Shown: positions 44,324 through 52,765 of the stretch, piece by piece
Layout of the letters: each line of letters opens with the position of its first letter
How positions within the stretch are numbered: position 1 is the stretch's first letter
Source: CSP1-5 sp964348275
GTDB taxonomy: Bacteria > Methylomirabilota > Methylomirabilia > Methylomirabilales > CSP1-5
Length of the DNA stretch: 64,000 nt
Direction of reading: 5' to 3'
Assembly (NCBI GenBank): GCA_964348275.1
Contig: CAYGBT010000008.1
Coordinates: 1 to 64,000, forward strand
Translations under genes and position numbers: made by a program
Notes under the pieces: model-generated
Database searches by the model: none
The model's input: the letters and a program-made list of their open reading frames with translations, nothing else
Told to the model about the DNA's origin: nothing

Positions 44324-44506
44324 ATGGAATGGTTAGCGAGTAACTGGGTGTGGATTCTAGTCGGAATTGGGCTTGTCTGGTTCATGTCCCGTGGACACGC
44401 GGGAATGGGCTGCTGCGGCGGCGGTCATTCCCACGGCACCCCCAAAGAAAGCCCGGAGCAGGAAAAGCAGAAGCAGCCGACGTCGACCAGGGGTTCCTGC
44501 CACTGA
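44324..44506 (+). CDS. Small membrane protein with Cys/His-rich tail
   Basis: The 60-aa product starts after AAAGGAG. One membrane helix (about residues 6-21) is followed by HAGMGCCGGGHSHG and ends GSCH. The clustered Cys and His suggest metal binding on one face of the membrane. It resembles small DUF2933-like accessory proteins of copper clusters, but I cannot assign it firmly. It is followed within 22 bp by an NfeD-like gene. Confidence 0.65.
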   Translation: MEWLASNWVWILVGIGLVWFMSRGHAGMGCCGGGHSHGTPKESPEQEKQKQPTSTRGSCH

Positions 44507-44527
44507 GTTCCATAGAGGAGTATTACA

Positions 44528-44860
44528 GTGTGTCACCTCATTCTCTTGCTTCCCGTATTCGGCCTCGGGCTCTTCGTTGTTCTGCCTTTTGAGGCGGCCC
44601 TCCCCCTCTATGGCATCGTCTTCGTGCTCTCCGCTTTTCTGTATCTCGTCATCGTGAGGGCCATGCGGCTTCCGGTGCAGACGGGAAGGGAGGGGATGGT
44701 GGGCAAAGAGGCGGAGGTGATTCAGGACCTCAACCCCCTGGGGGTCATCCGACACGGGAACGAACTGTGGTCTGCCCAAGGCGCTGGGCATATCGTGAAA
44801 GGAGAAAAGGTGATCATTCTCACCGTGGATGGTTTGACGGCCAAGGTACAGCGCCGGTGA
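44528..44860 (+). CDS. NfeD-like membrane protein
   Basis: The 110-aa protein has two N-terminal helices (about 5-22 and 25-43) and a small C-terminal beta barrel with GREGMVGKEAEVIQDLNPLGVIRHGNELWSAQ, the OB-fold typical of the short NfeD family. NfeD proteins work with stomatin-like scaffolds in membrane organisation. No stomatin gene is adjacent. The start is GTG behind GGAG. Confidence 0.75.
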   Translation: MCHLILLLPVFGLGLFVVLPFEAALPLYGIVFVLSAFLYLVIVRAMRLPVQTGREGMVGKEAEVIQDLNPLGVIRHGNELWSAQGAGHIVKGEKVIILTVDGLTAKVQRR

Positions 44861-44885
44861 CCACTGGGAAACCGAGGGAGTCGAA

Positions 44886-45143
44886 ATGAAACTGTTGAAC
44901 TTCAAGGTGGTAGCCTCGGCCTTGAGCCTGCTAGGAGCCGTGACGTTCACCGTATGCATCCTCTGGGACCTGGCCCTCCCGCAGTTCACCATGGTGGCAA
45001 TCTGGAAAGTCCTGCTTCCCGGGTTTCAGGGGATCACCTGGGGGTCGTATTTCCTAGGCCTAGGTGAGATCATCCTCTACGCTCTCTATACGGCCCTGAT
45101 CTTCGTGCCAAGCTATAACTACTTTCAGCGTCGCTGGGCCTAG
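44886..45143 (+). CDS. 85-aa two-helix membrane protein, DUF5676-like (copy 1)
   Basis: The 85-aa protein has two membrane helices (about residues 11-30 and 50-75) and a conserved core LLPGFQGITWGSYFLGLGEIILYALY ending in YNYFQRRWA. A second copy at 59432-59689 aligns without gaps and is very similar throughout. I associate this pattern with DUF5676, small membrane proteins found beside copper genes; function unknown. Both copies precede an ICMT-like methyltransferase, here after several intervening genes. Confidence 0.75.
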   Translation: MKLLNFKVVASALSLLGAVTFTVCILWDLALPQFTMVAIWKVLLPGFQGITWGSYFLGLGEIILYALYTALIFVPSYNYFQRRWA

Positions 45144-45204
45144 ATGCGGCTCGTTGAGCGTAAAGCAAGCAGAGCCAGCAGTTCCCAGAGGAAGGAGACA
45201 GGAT

Positions 45205-45534
45205 ATGAAACAAGGGATTATCCCAGCCTTTCTATTTCTTCTCGCGATCGTGATGGCCCGCCCAGCCACCGCTGCGGGAATCATGGTGACGCAGGACGGG
45301 CTCAGCGACCCGGCCCTGACCGTGTCAGCTGGCGAGGTGATCTCCTGGATCGATGTGACCGGGAGGGCAGTCCGGATTCTCTTTCCCGATGTCAAGGGGG
45401 CCCCAGTCTCAAAGGAGTTCGTGGCACGGGAGGTCCATGTGTTCTTTGATCACCCAGGCAAGTATCGCTATGCCCTTACCGTAGGCGCCGAGAAGGGGAC
45501 ACGGGAGATCGCAGGAGAGATCAACGTTCGCTAG
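45205..45534 (+). CDS. Small secreted cupredoxin-like protein
   Basis: The 109-aa product starts at ATG 45205 after AAGGAGAC and has a signal peptide ending near ATAAG. The mature part is a plastocyanin-like beta sandwich with DPALTVSAGEVISWIDVTG, VHVFFDHPGKYRYALTV and a C-terminal GEINVR. A type-1 copper Cys is not evident; only His residues remain (VHVFFDH). It may bind copper weakly or not at all. Confidence 0.65.
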   Translation: MKQGIIPAFLFLLAIVMARPATAAGIMVTQDGLSDPALTVSAGEVISWIDVTGRAVRILFPDVKGAPVSKEFVAREVHVFFDHPGKYRYALTVGAEKGTREIAGEINVR

Positions 45535-45741
45535 GATGAAAAAGCCGAAGAATGAGGTAATGGTGATGTCACGGTTCATGATCCCGCGGGTGGCGCATTG
45601 TCGTGATGGGCATTGCTGAGGTCCTGAGCAGGACCGAAAACGGCCCGGGTTCGACAGCCAGCGGGGGCTCGCTCGTGCTGGCGGCGAATCTCTGAGTAAG
45701 TGCCGGGAAAACCGCCCACAAAACCGATAGGAGGAAGAGTC

Positions 45742-45918
45742 ATGGTGAAGGATCCGGTCTGCGGCATGGAGGTTGAGGAAGCAAAAGCAGCAGCCACGTC
45801 CGTCTATCAAGGGACTACCTACTACTTCTGCGCGGAGGGGTGCAAGGTGACCTTTGAGAAGGCCCCGGAGAAATTCGTCGGAAAAACGGGAGAAGGCCAT
45901 GGAACATCATCCCACTAA
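45742..45918 (+). CDS. YHS-domain metal-binding protein (copy 2)
   Basis: The 58-aa protein opens MVKDPVCGMEVEEAKAA and continues GTTYYFCAEGCKVTFEKAPEKF, nearly the same domain as at 38123, with an added His-containing tail (GHGTSSH). Cys7, Cys30 and Cys34 are the likely ligands. The stop overlaps the start of the next gene by about 20 bp, so the two are translated together. Confidence 0.9.
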   Translation: MVKDPVCGMEVEEAKAAATSVYQGTTYYFCAEGCKVTFEKAPEKFVGKTGEGHGTSSH

Positions 45919-46162
45919 TACCCCCAGCGATCGTCGGAGCTTCGCCCCGGGCAAGCGCTCTTGGCTCATGATCATCGGCTGCACCCTCCCCTTTGCGGCG
46001 ATCCTCCTTTTACCCCTTTGGGGGGTCAGTTGGGGAACGGCCTTGCTCTTTCTCTTCGTCCTCGCATGTCCGTTGATGCATCTTTTGGGGATGCACGGGG
46101 GTCATCACGGTCATCACCAGCCAAGGACTGAAGAAGAGTCAACGTCCCTAAGAAAGGAGTGA
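45899..46162 (+). CDS. DUF2933-like small membrane protein with His-rich tail
   Basis: The 87-aa product starts inside the end of the YHS gene after GGGAGAAGG. Two membrane helices (about 24-42 and 45-62) are followed by MHGGHHGHHQ, a probable metal-binding His cluster. The pattern CPLMHLLGMHGGH is typical of DUF2933-like proteins in copper clusters. Translation coupling to the YHS protein suggests a joint role. Confidence 0.7.
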   Translation: MEHHPTNTPSDRRSFAPGKRSWLMIIGCTLPFAAILLLPLWGVSWGTALLFLFVLACPLMHLLGMHGGHHGHHQPRTEEESTSLRKE

Positions 46163-46169
46163 TAGGGTC

Positions 46170-46637
46170 ATGGGCCCTACAGCTATTGACGAGGGGTTCG
46201 GCCCCGATCCGACCCGCAGGAGATTTATTAATTGGTTCCTCGGAACCAGCGTGGGGGCTTTCCTGCTCACGGTGCTCTATCCCGTGAGCCGGTACCTGAT
46301 CCCACCACCGGTCGGCGAGTCGACAGCGGCAACGGTACAGCTTTCGATCAAGCCGGCCGATGTGAAGCCAAATTCGGGACAGATCTTCAAGTTTGGCAAC
46401 CGCCCGGGGATCCTAATCCGGACGCCGGCCGGAGAGCTCCGAGCCTTTTCTGCCGTGTGCACTCATCTCGCCTGCACGGTGCAGTACCGGCCCGACCTCC
46501 GTCACATCTGGTGCGCCTGCCATAACGGTCACTTTGATCTCAACGGGGACAACATCGCGGGCCCGCCTCCTCGGTCGCTGGATCAGTACGTCGTCAACGT
46601 CCGGGGAGACCAGATCGTGGTGAGCAGGAAGGCATGA
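46170..46637 (+). CDS. Rieske [2Fe-2S] protein (QcrA-like)
   Basis: The 155-aa protein has a twin-Arg-like N terminus (TRRRFINWFLGTSVGA) with one membrane helix to about residue 38. The cluster boxes are CTHLAC (97-102) and CACHNGHFD (115-123), giving the two Cys and two His ligands plus the second Cys pair as disulfide. This resembles the Rieske subunit of a bc-type complex, but no cytochrome b gene is adjacent. It may partner with an ICMT-associated or unlinked complex. Confidence 0.88.
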   Translation: MGPTAIDEGFGPDPTRRRFINWFLGTSVGAFLLTVLYPVSRYLIPPPVGESTAATVQLSIKPADVKPNSGQIFKFGNRPGILIRTPAGELRAFSAVCTHLACTVQYRPDLRHIWCACHNGHFDLNGDNIAGPPPRSLDQYVVNVRGDQIVVSRKA

Positions 46638-46904
46638 GACTCCAGGTGGGTGACCCGTTTGCAGCGATGAGGCGGGCCGGATGCAGGATTCACGTCCGCC
46701 CACGCGCAGAGGTGTCAACATGGGTTCGACCAAAACGAGGGGTATACAGGTGGACAGCCTTGAAAAATCTGCGTGACGAAGAGCATTGCCCCGCGATGAA
46801 AACATAAGTACCGGAGAGTGGAGGGAGGGGGTCTGACGGGCGAAACCGTGCAACGCTCTCCTCCACCACCTGCCGGAACTTCTTCCTATAGAACGGAGCG
46901 GCTC

Positions 46905-47711
46905 ATGCACGGCGAATACATTTACGGTTACGGCCTTTGGTCCCTCGTAGCTTTCAACGCCCTTTTCTTTCTTTTCTTCATCCTGAGCTTTCTCGCGCCC
47001 GTGAGGTGGAGGGAATGGCGGTCCTTGGGGGTGACGACCGCTTTCGTTGTCGCCCTCTTCACCGAGATGTACGGCTTCCCCTTGACAATCTATATCCTGA
47101 CCGCCGTCCTAGGAAACCGCTACCCCGCCCTAAATCCCTTCTCCCACGCGAGCGGCCATCTCTGGGTTACCCTGCTGGGTGGGGGGGCCACAATGATGAC
47201 TGTTATCCACGTGCTGTCGAACGGCTTGATGCTGGCGGGCCTTATCATCATGGGGATCGGATGGTGGAAAATCCATCGCGCCCGGGGCGGGCTGGTCATG
47301 AATGGCCTGTACCGATGGGTGCGGCATCCCCAGTATAGTGGCCTGTTTCTCATCACCATCGGATTGTTGATCCAGTGGCCGACCATTGTTACGCTCCTAA
47401 CCTTCCCTGTCCTGATCGCCATGTACGTCAGGCTCGCCCGGCGGGAAGAGCACGAGATGGAGGCCCACTTCGGGGGAAAATATCGCCTGTACAGAGCCTT
47501 CACGCCTGCCTTTTTTCCCTGGCCGAGACTAGGAGGGATGGTGCCGTCGTGGCAAAAGGCCTTCTCGTCTGGTCATGGCAAGATCAGCGCTACAGAAGGC
47601 TGGAAAGCCATGACTGGGGGGTCCGAGGAACGGTGGGGAGAAAGTAGGTGCACTCAATATACGAGTGTGAGTTCCCCTTCCCCCCGCTTTGAAAAGGGAG
47701 GGCAGCAGTAG
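46905..47711 (+). CDS. ICMT-like membrane methyltransferase (copy 1)
   Basis: The 268-aa product starts at ATG 46905 (GGAG upstream). Several membrane helices are followed by the isoprenylcysteine carboxyl methyltransferase/PEMT signature: GLYRWVRHPQYSGLFLITIG, then RLARREEHEMEAHFGGKYRLYRAFTPAFFPWP. The last 65 residues are hydrophilic and unlike the family end. A second copy at 59763 is shorter and shares EMYGFPLTIY, SGHLW and the HPQY block. The substrate is unknown. Confidence 0.82.
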   Translation: MHGEYIYGYGLWSLVAFNALFFLFFILSFLAPVRWREWRSLGVTTAFVVALFTEMYGFPLTIYILTAVLGNRYPALNPFSHASGHLWVTLLGGGATMMTVIHVLSNGLMLAGLIIMGIGWWKIHRARGGLVMNGLYRWVRHPQYSGLFLITIGLLIQWPTIVTLLTFPVLIAMYVRLARREEHEMEAHFGGKYRLYRAFTPAFFPWPRLGGMVPSWQKAFSSGHGKISATEGWKAMTGGSEERWGESRCTQYTSVSSPSPRFEKGGQQ

Positions 47712-47713
47712 CC

Positions 47714-48256
47714 ATGCGTTGGGACAAGGTTCTCGTCTGGATATTCGTCGTTGGCTTGCTCCTTCTCCTCGCCTACGGCTTCACGAAGGATCCCAGGCTG
47801 ATCCCATCTCCGCTGGTGGGGGGGGAGGCCCCGGATTTTACGCTAACCTTACTGGACGGGGAGGAGGTCCGGCTGCGTGATCTCAAGGGAAGTCCTGTGG
47901 TCATCAACTTCTGGGCCTCGTGGTGCTACCCATCTTGCTGGAATGAGGCCCCCAGACTGGAGGCAACCTGGCGACGGCACAAGGATCACGGCGTGATGCT
48001 GATTGGGATCATCTATCAGGATACCGAGAAAAACGCGAGGGACTTCATCGCGAAGCACGGCAAGAGCTATCCGAACGGTTTAGATCTCAAAAGTCGGATC
48101 GCCATTGAGTACGGTGTCTTCGGGATCCCTGAGACTTTCTTCATCGACCGCGAAGGAAAGATTACACACAAACACATCGGTGAAATCAGCATGGAGACTC
48201 TCACTGCCGAAACCGAGGCGCTCCTTGCCACACCACAGGCCCGTGCAGACCTATAA
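47714..48256 (+). CDS. TlpA-like thioredoxin with CxxxC motif
   Basis: The 180-aa product has an N-terminal anchor helix (about 5-22), then DFTLTLLDGEEVRLRDLKGSP and the redox site INFWASWCYPSCWNEAP. The two Cys are separated by three residues rather than two. GIPETFFIDREGKI supplies the cis-Pro loop. The spacing should change redox potential relative to CcmG/ResA. It follows the ICMT-like gene by 2 bp and likely shares its transcript. Confidence 0.87.
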   Translation: MRWDKVLVWIFVVGLLLLLAYGFTKDPRLIPSPLVGGEAPDFTLTLLDGEEVRLRDLKGSPVVINFWASWCYPSCWNEAPRLEATWRRHKDHGVMLIGIIYQDTEKNARDFIAKHGKSYPNGLDLKSRIAIEYGVFGIPETFFIDREGKITHKHIGEISMETLTAETEALLATPQARADL

Positions 48257-48390
48257 TAGTCGCCTCAAGCGAGTGAGATATTCGGGGGCCGACATCGATG
48301 CAGCCGTCGGGGAGGTAACCCTGACCATGAATAGGCCCTAATGCCATTCTTACGGGACGATGTCCGCCGCCGTCTTTTGACGAGGTGTCC

Positions 48391-49188
48391 GTGTATCCAA
48401 TCCTTCTGAAGGTGGGAAGCTTCGAACTCCGTTCATACGGCGTCGTCATTGCCTTTGCCATCCTGGCGGCCCACATGCTTGCCCGCCGAGAGGCAGTAAG
48501 GCGGGGGATGAATCCCCGCCTAGTGGAGGACTTCGCCTTCCTGGCCATTCTCTTTGGCATCCTGGGGGCGCACCTCTACTATATCGCCTTCTTCGATCCC
48601 GGCATGTTCTTCCGACAACCCGTGATGGTTCTGGCCATCTGGAAGGGGGGGCTCGCCATCCACGGCGCTCTCTTGGGCGGACTTTTTACCGGGTTATGGT
48701 TCTGTCGAAAGCACGGCATCTCTTTCTGGACCTTTGCCGATACCCTCGCCCCTGCTCTCATCCTGGGCCAGGCGATTGGCCGGCTCGCCTGCTTCCTGAA
48801 CGGCGATGCCTACGGGATCGCAACCAGTGTCCCGTGGGCCGTCACATTCACGGATCCTAACGCCATGGCCCCCCTAGGCGTGCCACGGCACCCCACCCGG
48901 CTCTACGAGATGGGCCTCGACCTGTTGCTTTTTGGGATCCTATGGGCCCTCCGAAGGCGAAGCTTGTTCCCTGGCCAGCTCTTTCTCCTCTATGCTGGAG
49001 GATATGCCGTTATCCGCTTCATCGTCGAAATCTTTCGCGAAGATCAGCTTCAGTTTGCAGGTGGCGTCTCCGCTGCTCAGACCTTGAGCGCCCTGGTGCT
49101 CGTCGGGAGCCTGTTGGCTTTCGCCCTTCTCCGGCGAACGGAGGAGCGGGGGCAGGAAGGATCTCGGTACAAAAAGTCGGTCCTTTGA
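48391..49188 (+). CDS. lgt: Prolipoprotein diacylglyceryl transferase
   Basis: The 265-aa integral membrane enzyme adds diacylglycerol to the lipobox Cys. I start at GTG 48391 (YPILLKVGSFELRSYGV), because GAGGTG lies just upstream and the family opens this way. Signatures are IHGALLGGLFTGLW, ALILGQAIGRLACFLNGDAYG (catalytic Arg-Asn region) and HPTRLYEM, followed by the VRFIVEIFR-like end (IRFIVEIFREDQ). A standard lgt inside an accessory block may reflect lipoprotein-rich neighbours such as 56012. Confidence 0.94.
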   Translation: MYPILLKVGSFELRSYGVVIAFAILAAHMLARREAVRRGMNPRLVEDFAFLAILFGILGAHLYYIAFFDPGMFFRQPVMVLAIWKGGLAIHGALLGGLFTGLWFCRKHGISFWTFADTLAPALILGQAIGRLACFLNGDAYGIATSVPWAVTFTDPNAMAPLGVPRHPTRLYEMGLDLLLFGILWALRRRSLFPGQLFLLYAGGYAVIRFIVEIFREDQLQFAGGVSAAQTLSALVLVGSLLAFALLRRTEERGQEGSRYKKSVL

Positions 49189-49242
49189 CGCCGGGAAGTC
49201 GTGAACGCAAGGCGGAAAAATGGATTGCAAAGGAGAGAAGGA

Positions 49243-49545
49243 ATGGAACACGAAGGAAATTGCCACGTTGATCCTATACAGAAGGCCGATGACCGAGAGG
49301 CACTGGCCCGTGCGGAGACGGCAGTCCTCGGGGTGACCGGGATGGGCTGTCAGACATGCGTCACGCGAGTGCGGAACAGCCTGCTTTCCCGCCCGGGGGT
49401 CATGCAGGTGCAGATCGATCTGTTCGCTGCACTCGCGCTGGTCCACTACGATCCAGAGCAGATCAAGTCCCAAGGCTTGATGGAAGCCGTCGCGGCAGCC
49501 GGCAACGATGGCCGTCACGTCTATCGTGCTTCGGTCCTCGGCTAA
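49243..49545 (+). CDS. Free heavy-metal-associated (HMA) domain, copper chaperone-like
   Basis: The 100-aa product starts at ATG 49243 (GGAGAG upstream). About 30 variable residues precede one HMA domain with the metal motif GMGCQTC and the expected beta-alpha-beta pattern to VRNSLLSRPGVMQVQIDL. It may deliver Cu(I) to one of the P1B ATPases. It lies midway between the two pumps. Confidence 0.85.
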   Translation: MEHEGNCHVDPIQKADDREALARAETAVLGVTGMGCQTCVTRVRNSLLSRPGVMQVQIDLFAALALVHYDPEQIKSQGLMEAVAAAGNDGRHVYRASVLG

Positions 49546-49639
49546 GGCGTTAACCCGTGCGGAAGGGCATCACCCGTTTTTGAATTCCGGGGGTGTTCCA
49601 AGGATACCTAACGGCGGGCGCACATAATCAGAACCGACG

Positions 49640-49975
49640 ATGAATGAAATGCAACCTCAAAAGCGAAGAACGAGGCACTTTACCATAGTCACTAGGCAGG
49701 GCGCGACCGGACCGGTCTTTCGTCTGGGCGGCGAGATTGATGGATCTTCGGCCTCCGAGGTCCTCCGCCACCTCAAGCAGTGCCAAGAGAGGAATCTAGT
49801 TTTGGACTTTTTCGGCGTGACCGAGATCGGCGAGTTCGGCGCCCGGGTTCTCGGCACCGGGTTAAAGGAAATCTGCCGGACCGGAATGACCATCGACGTG
49901 GATGGCTTGCGGCCTGGGCTCTCCAACGTTCTCTGTATCGGTGGCGTATTTGAAGCAATTGTCAGCCGGACCTAG
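49640..49975 (+). CDS. STAS-domain protein (anti-anti-sigma-like)
   Basis: The 111-aa protein has the STAS pattern: VFRLGGEIDGSSASEVLRHL, then NLVLDFFGVTEIGEFGARVLGTGLKEIC, ending SNVLCIGGVFEAIV. The loop before the second helix has Glu-Phe-Gly where phosphorylatable STAS proteins usually carry Ser, so phospho-control is doubtful. No anti-sigma kinase or phosphatase is next to it. It could sit in an unrelated sensory complex. Confidence 0.75.
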   Translation: MNEMQPQKRRTRHFTIVTRQGATGPVFRLGGEIDGSSASEVLRHLKQCQERNLVLDFFGVTEIGEFGARVLGTGLKEICRTGMTIDVDGLRPGLSNVLCIGGVFEAIVSRT

Positions 49976-50218
49976 GTTGCGAAGTCCGAATGTTGACTGG
50001 CCGGCTTTGCCGCAAGAGCAGCCGGAACGTACCGGCGAGAAAGTGGAAGTCGGCCAAATCTTCGAAGGGCATCGTAGAAGCCCGCGGCCTGATCGATGGC
50101 GAGCAGGAGGTGGAATACAGGGGTACCTCTCTGACACAGACGAATCCGGGAGTCCGACAAACCATCATGTAGATTTAGTCTGGGGCAGTCGGTGCCTTGG
50201 TCCCGACAGTGAAAGGTG

Positions 50219-50716
50219 ATGATAGGCGCGGTCCACAAATGCAACATGTTCTCGGACGTTTCGACCAGGAGCCCGGCCCGGAGCCGCCCAACCAAGCGGG
50301 GCTTCCTTGCATCGCTGCTGGCGGCGGCTGGGGCGCTCGCGGCCGCGGTAGTCTTGGGCCTTCGCCCGGGCGTCCCTCGCGATCAGGGCTATCGGCGGGT
50401 GGTGCGTTGGAACCATCCAGGGGGCGAGGGGCACTTCATCGCTGTCGACCCGGAGCCCAGCGTAGACGAGCTGCGGGCACTGGGTAAGAGGCTCCGTCAT
50501 GAGTTTGTCGATCGGGAAAACGTGATAGTCATGATTTTTGACGACGCCCAGGCGGCACGCGAGGTGTCTCGGGGATCGCGAGTCATAGGAGAAAAACGTT
50601 TTCGGGCGGCCCTCGCGCACCAGCGGGCAATGTATCTCAAGAACGTTGAGAGGAGGGAGCATAAGTTCACCATCTATGCTTCCTACCCGGAGGCGCACGA
50701 GGTGATCCGGCACTGA
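50219..50716 (+). CDS. Hypothetical membrane-anchored protein
   Basis: Unrecognised. The 165-aa product has one membrane segment (about residues 27-46, preceded by Arg/Lys) and a soluble alpha/beta domain with HFIAVDPEPSVDELRALGKRL and NVIVMIFDDAQAAREVSRG, ending KFTIYASYPEAHEV. The start is uncertain: GTG 50216, ATG 50219 and ATG 50249 are all in frame. Codon use matches its neighbours. Confidence 0.6.
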   Translation: MIGAVHKCNMFSDVSTRSPARSRPTKRGFLASLLAAAGALAAAVVLGLRPGVPRDQGYRRVVRWNHPGGEGHFIAVDPEPSVDELRALGKRLRHEFVDRENVIVMIFDDAQAAREVSRGSRVIGEKRFRAALAHQRAMYLKNVERREHKFTIYASYPEAHEVIRH

Positions 50717-50915
50717 TCCCTGGTGGGGCAATGCGCCTCACCAGCTGATCCGCTTCGGCCGGCGTAACCTTTATGTCGTCAATGCTGGACTCCACAAGGA
50801 GGTTATGCTGACCGCCACCGCCAACTGGTCCCGGGGGATATGGACGTCATCGCCCCAACATCCGGGGCGGATGACCTGGCAACCTCCATCGACCAGTGCT
50901 TTTTGAAAAGGATCG

Positions 50916-52184
50916 GTGCAAAGTATGATTCCCTCCTTCAAACTTTACGATGTCATCGTCATCGGGCTGGGGCCGGCAGGGGCCACAGCGGCCCGCGACC
51001 TGGGTCAGGCTGGCCTCCGGGTCCTGGCTCTCGAGAAGGCGCGGCACCCACGCCCCAAGCCCTGCGGCGGCAGCCTTTCGCTCAGAGTTGAGCGGCTACT
51101 GGGATTGGACATCCTGGAGCTGGTAGAACGCGTGATCCACGGTGTCCTGCTCACCCTCCGAGGACAGGAGCCCGTTTCGGTCTGGTCCCGGCAACCCGTG
51201 GCCTATTTGGTCACGCGGCATCGGTTCGACACGTTCTTAGCGGAGCGGGCCCGGAAGGCGGAAGTCGAGATCCGCGAGGGGGAGCGTGTGATCCGGGTGA
51301 ATGAGTATAAAGATCGCGCCCTGGTCGTTACCGATCGCGAGGTCTACCACGGGAGGGTCGTCATCGGGGCCGATGGGGCGAGGAGCGCCGTGGCCCGATC
51401 CCTTGGGCTTCAGCCGAAGCGGCTGATGGCTGCGGCCTTGGATGGAGAGATCTGGACCCGGCCTCCCTGGTCAATCGGGCGGGGGGATCAGGTCCGGATG
51501 GACTTTGGCTCAATCCCGGGTGGCTATGCCTGGGCCTTCCCTAAGGCCGACCATATGTCGGTCGGGGTTGGGGGATTTGGGAAAAAGGTCCGGAGCCCGA
51601 AACCATACTACCACCAGTTCCTCTGCCGCGAAGGGATCCAGGATGTCATCGATCAGGAGCGGCGTTCTGGCTGGGTCCTCCCCATCCACCGTCAAGGTCT
51701 TGGCCGCTTGACAGGATGCCGGACGATGCTGGTCGGGGACGCTGGTGCCCTTGTCGAGGCGTTTGTGGGGGAAGGCATCTACTATGCCATTCGGAGCGGC
51801 CAGCTCGCCGCCGAGGCCGTTGTGGAAGGGCTAGCGGCAGGCGACGACCCTCCTGGCCTCCAGCGTTATGAAGCGGCGGTGCGACGGGAGATTGGCCGGG
51901 AGCTGGACGCGGCGGCAAAGATCGGGTTCGTTGTTTACGCTTTCCCTGGGTTCGCGTATCGAATGATGCAGCGCCGTCCTGGCATCATCGGCAACTACTT
52001 CAGGGTCCTGAGAGGGGAAGGCACCTTCGTGGAACTGTGGCGGCGCTGGAGGATGGTGGCCGGCCTCGAACTCTTTCGCTCTCTTGTCCCACGCCTGCCG
52101 GCCTCGCGGCACCGGCTCGTGGTCATTGAGGATGACCAGATGAGGATGAAGTCACGCCGTCCTGAAAACGGGCCCGATCTCTGA
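50916..52184 (+). CDS. Geranylgeranyl reductase-family FAD oxidoreductase
   Basis: The 422-aa flavoprotein opens with YDVIVIGLGPAGATAARDLGQAG (FAD dinucleotide site). RPKPCGGSLSLR is the family's conserved Cys-Gly-Gly segment, VVIGADGARSAVARSLG and MLVGDAGALVEAFVGEGIYYAIRSG are the later FAD contacts. This matches the geranylgeranyl reductase family that saturates isoprenoid chains of lipids or quinones. It differs clearly from the shorter flavoprotein at 38896. An internal ATG at 50925 is an alternative start. Confidence 0.87.
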   Translation: MQSMIPSFKLYDVIVIGLGPAGATAARDLGQAGLRVLALEKARHPRPKPCGGSLSLRVERLLGLDILELVERVIHGVLLTLRGQEPVSVWSRQPVAYLVTRHRFDTFLAERARKAEVEIREGERVIRVNEYKDRALVVTDREVYHGRVVIGADGARSAVARSLGLQPKRLMAAALDGEIWTRPPWSIGRGDQVRMDFGSIPGGYAWAFPKADHMSVGVGGFGKKVRSPKPYYHQFLCREGIQDVIDQERRSGWVLPIHRQGLGRLTGCRTMLVGDAGALVEAFVGEGIYYAIRSGQLAAEAVVEGLAAGDDPPGLQRYEAAVRREIGRELDAAAKIGFVVYAFPGFAYRMMQRRPGIIGNYFRVLRGEGTFVELWRRWRMVAGLELFRSLVPRLPASRHRLVVIEDDQMRMKSRRPENGPDL

Positions 52185-52261
52185 GGCAGAGTTGGGTGAA
52201 ACGAGACCGCGCCTACCCATGGGCGGCTGCTGAACAGGGCGGAGACCTCAAGGAGCGGAAC

Positions 52262-52765
52262 GTGAGAGAACTTCCGAAGCGAACGGCCGTTTGCCTAATG
52301 GCCCTACTCCTCTTCTTCGCAGGATCTGCTTATGGCTTCGAGGTCGAGCCACCGGAGTTCCTGGGAGAACTGCGGCTCGATCATGCCCTTCGCGGGGAGG
52401 AGGCCCTTCAGGCGATCGACCGCCTCCACGGCAAAGAGGTAGCCGGTAAAGATAGCTTTGTCGCGCACTATGAAAAGGACGGCGTGGCCGCTATGCTGTA
52501 TGTGTCGAAAGCGTCCTCGGCGGGAAAGGCCGTCCGCCAGGTCGAGCGAATGACCGAGCGGATCCAGCAGGGGAACACCCCCTTTTACCATCTCAAGGCC
52601 TCTGACTGGGAAGGGACGACCGTGTATTCGGCCCTCGGGCAAGGACAGATCCATTATTTCTTTTGGAAAGGTATTAAGGTGATCTGGTTGGCGGTCGATG
52701 CGGCAGTAGCGAAACAGGCCTTGTACGACCTACTCAACAAGGATCAGTGGGGGAGGATAGAATGA
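52262..52765 (+). CDS. Secreted protein of unknown function
   Basis: The 167-aa product starts at GTG 52262 (AAGGAG upstream). A signal peptide ends near GSAYG. The mature domain (about 25-165) has ALQAIDRLHGKEV, a lone YEKDGVAAMLYVS strand pair and YHLKASDWEGTTVYSALGQGQIHYFFWKG, suggesting an alpha/beta periplasmic fold. I recognise no family. The stop overlaps the next start (ATGA), so the two genes are translated together. Confidence 0.65.
   Translation: MRELPKRTAVCLMALLLFFAGSAYGFEVEPPEFLGELRLDHALRGEEALQAIDRLHGKEVAGKDSFVAHYEKDGVAAMLYVSKASSAGKAVRQVERMTERIQQGNTPFYHLKASDWEGTTVYSALGQGQIHYFFWKGIKVIWLAVDAAVAKQALYDLLNKDQWGRIE

Noticed and set aside
45536..45619. Tiny open frame of about 27 codons between the cupredoxin-like and YHS genes
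   Set aside because: No ribosome site, no recognisable sequence; too short to support.
50717..50915. Possible degenerate gene before the geranylgeranyl reductase-like gene
   Set aside because: A partial frame around FGRRNLYVVNAG has no start or family match; I see only intergenic sequence.
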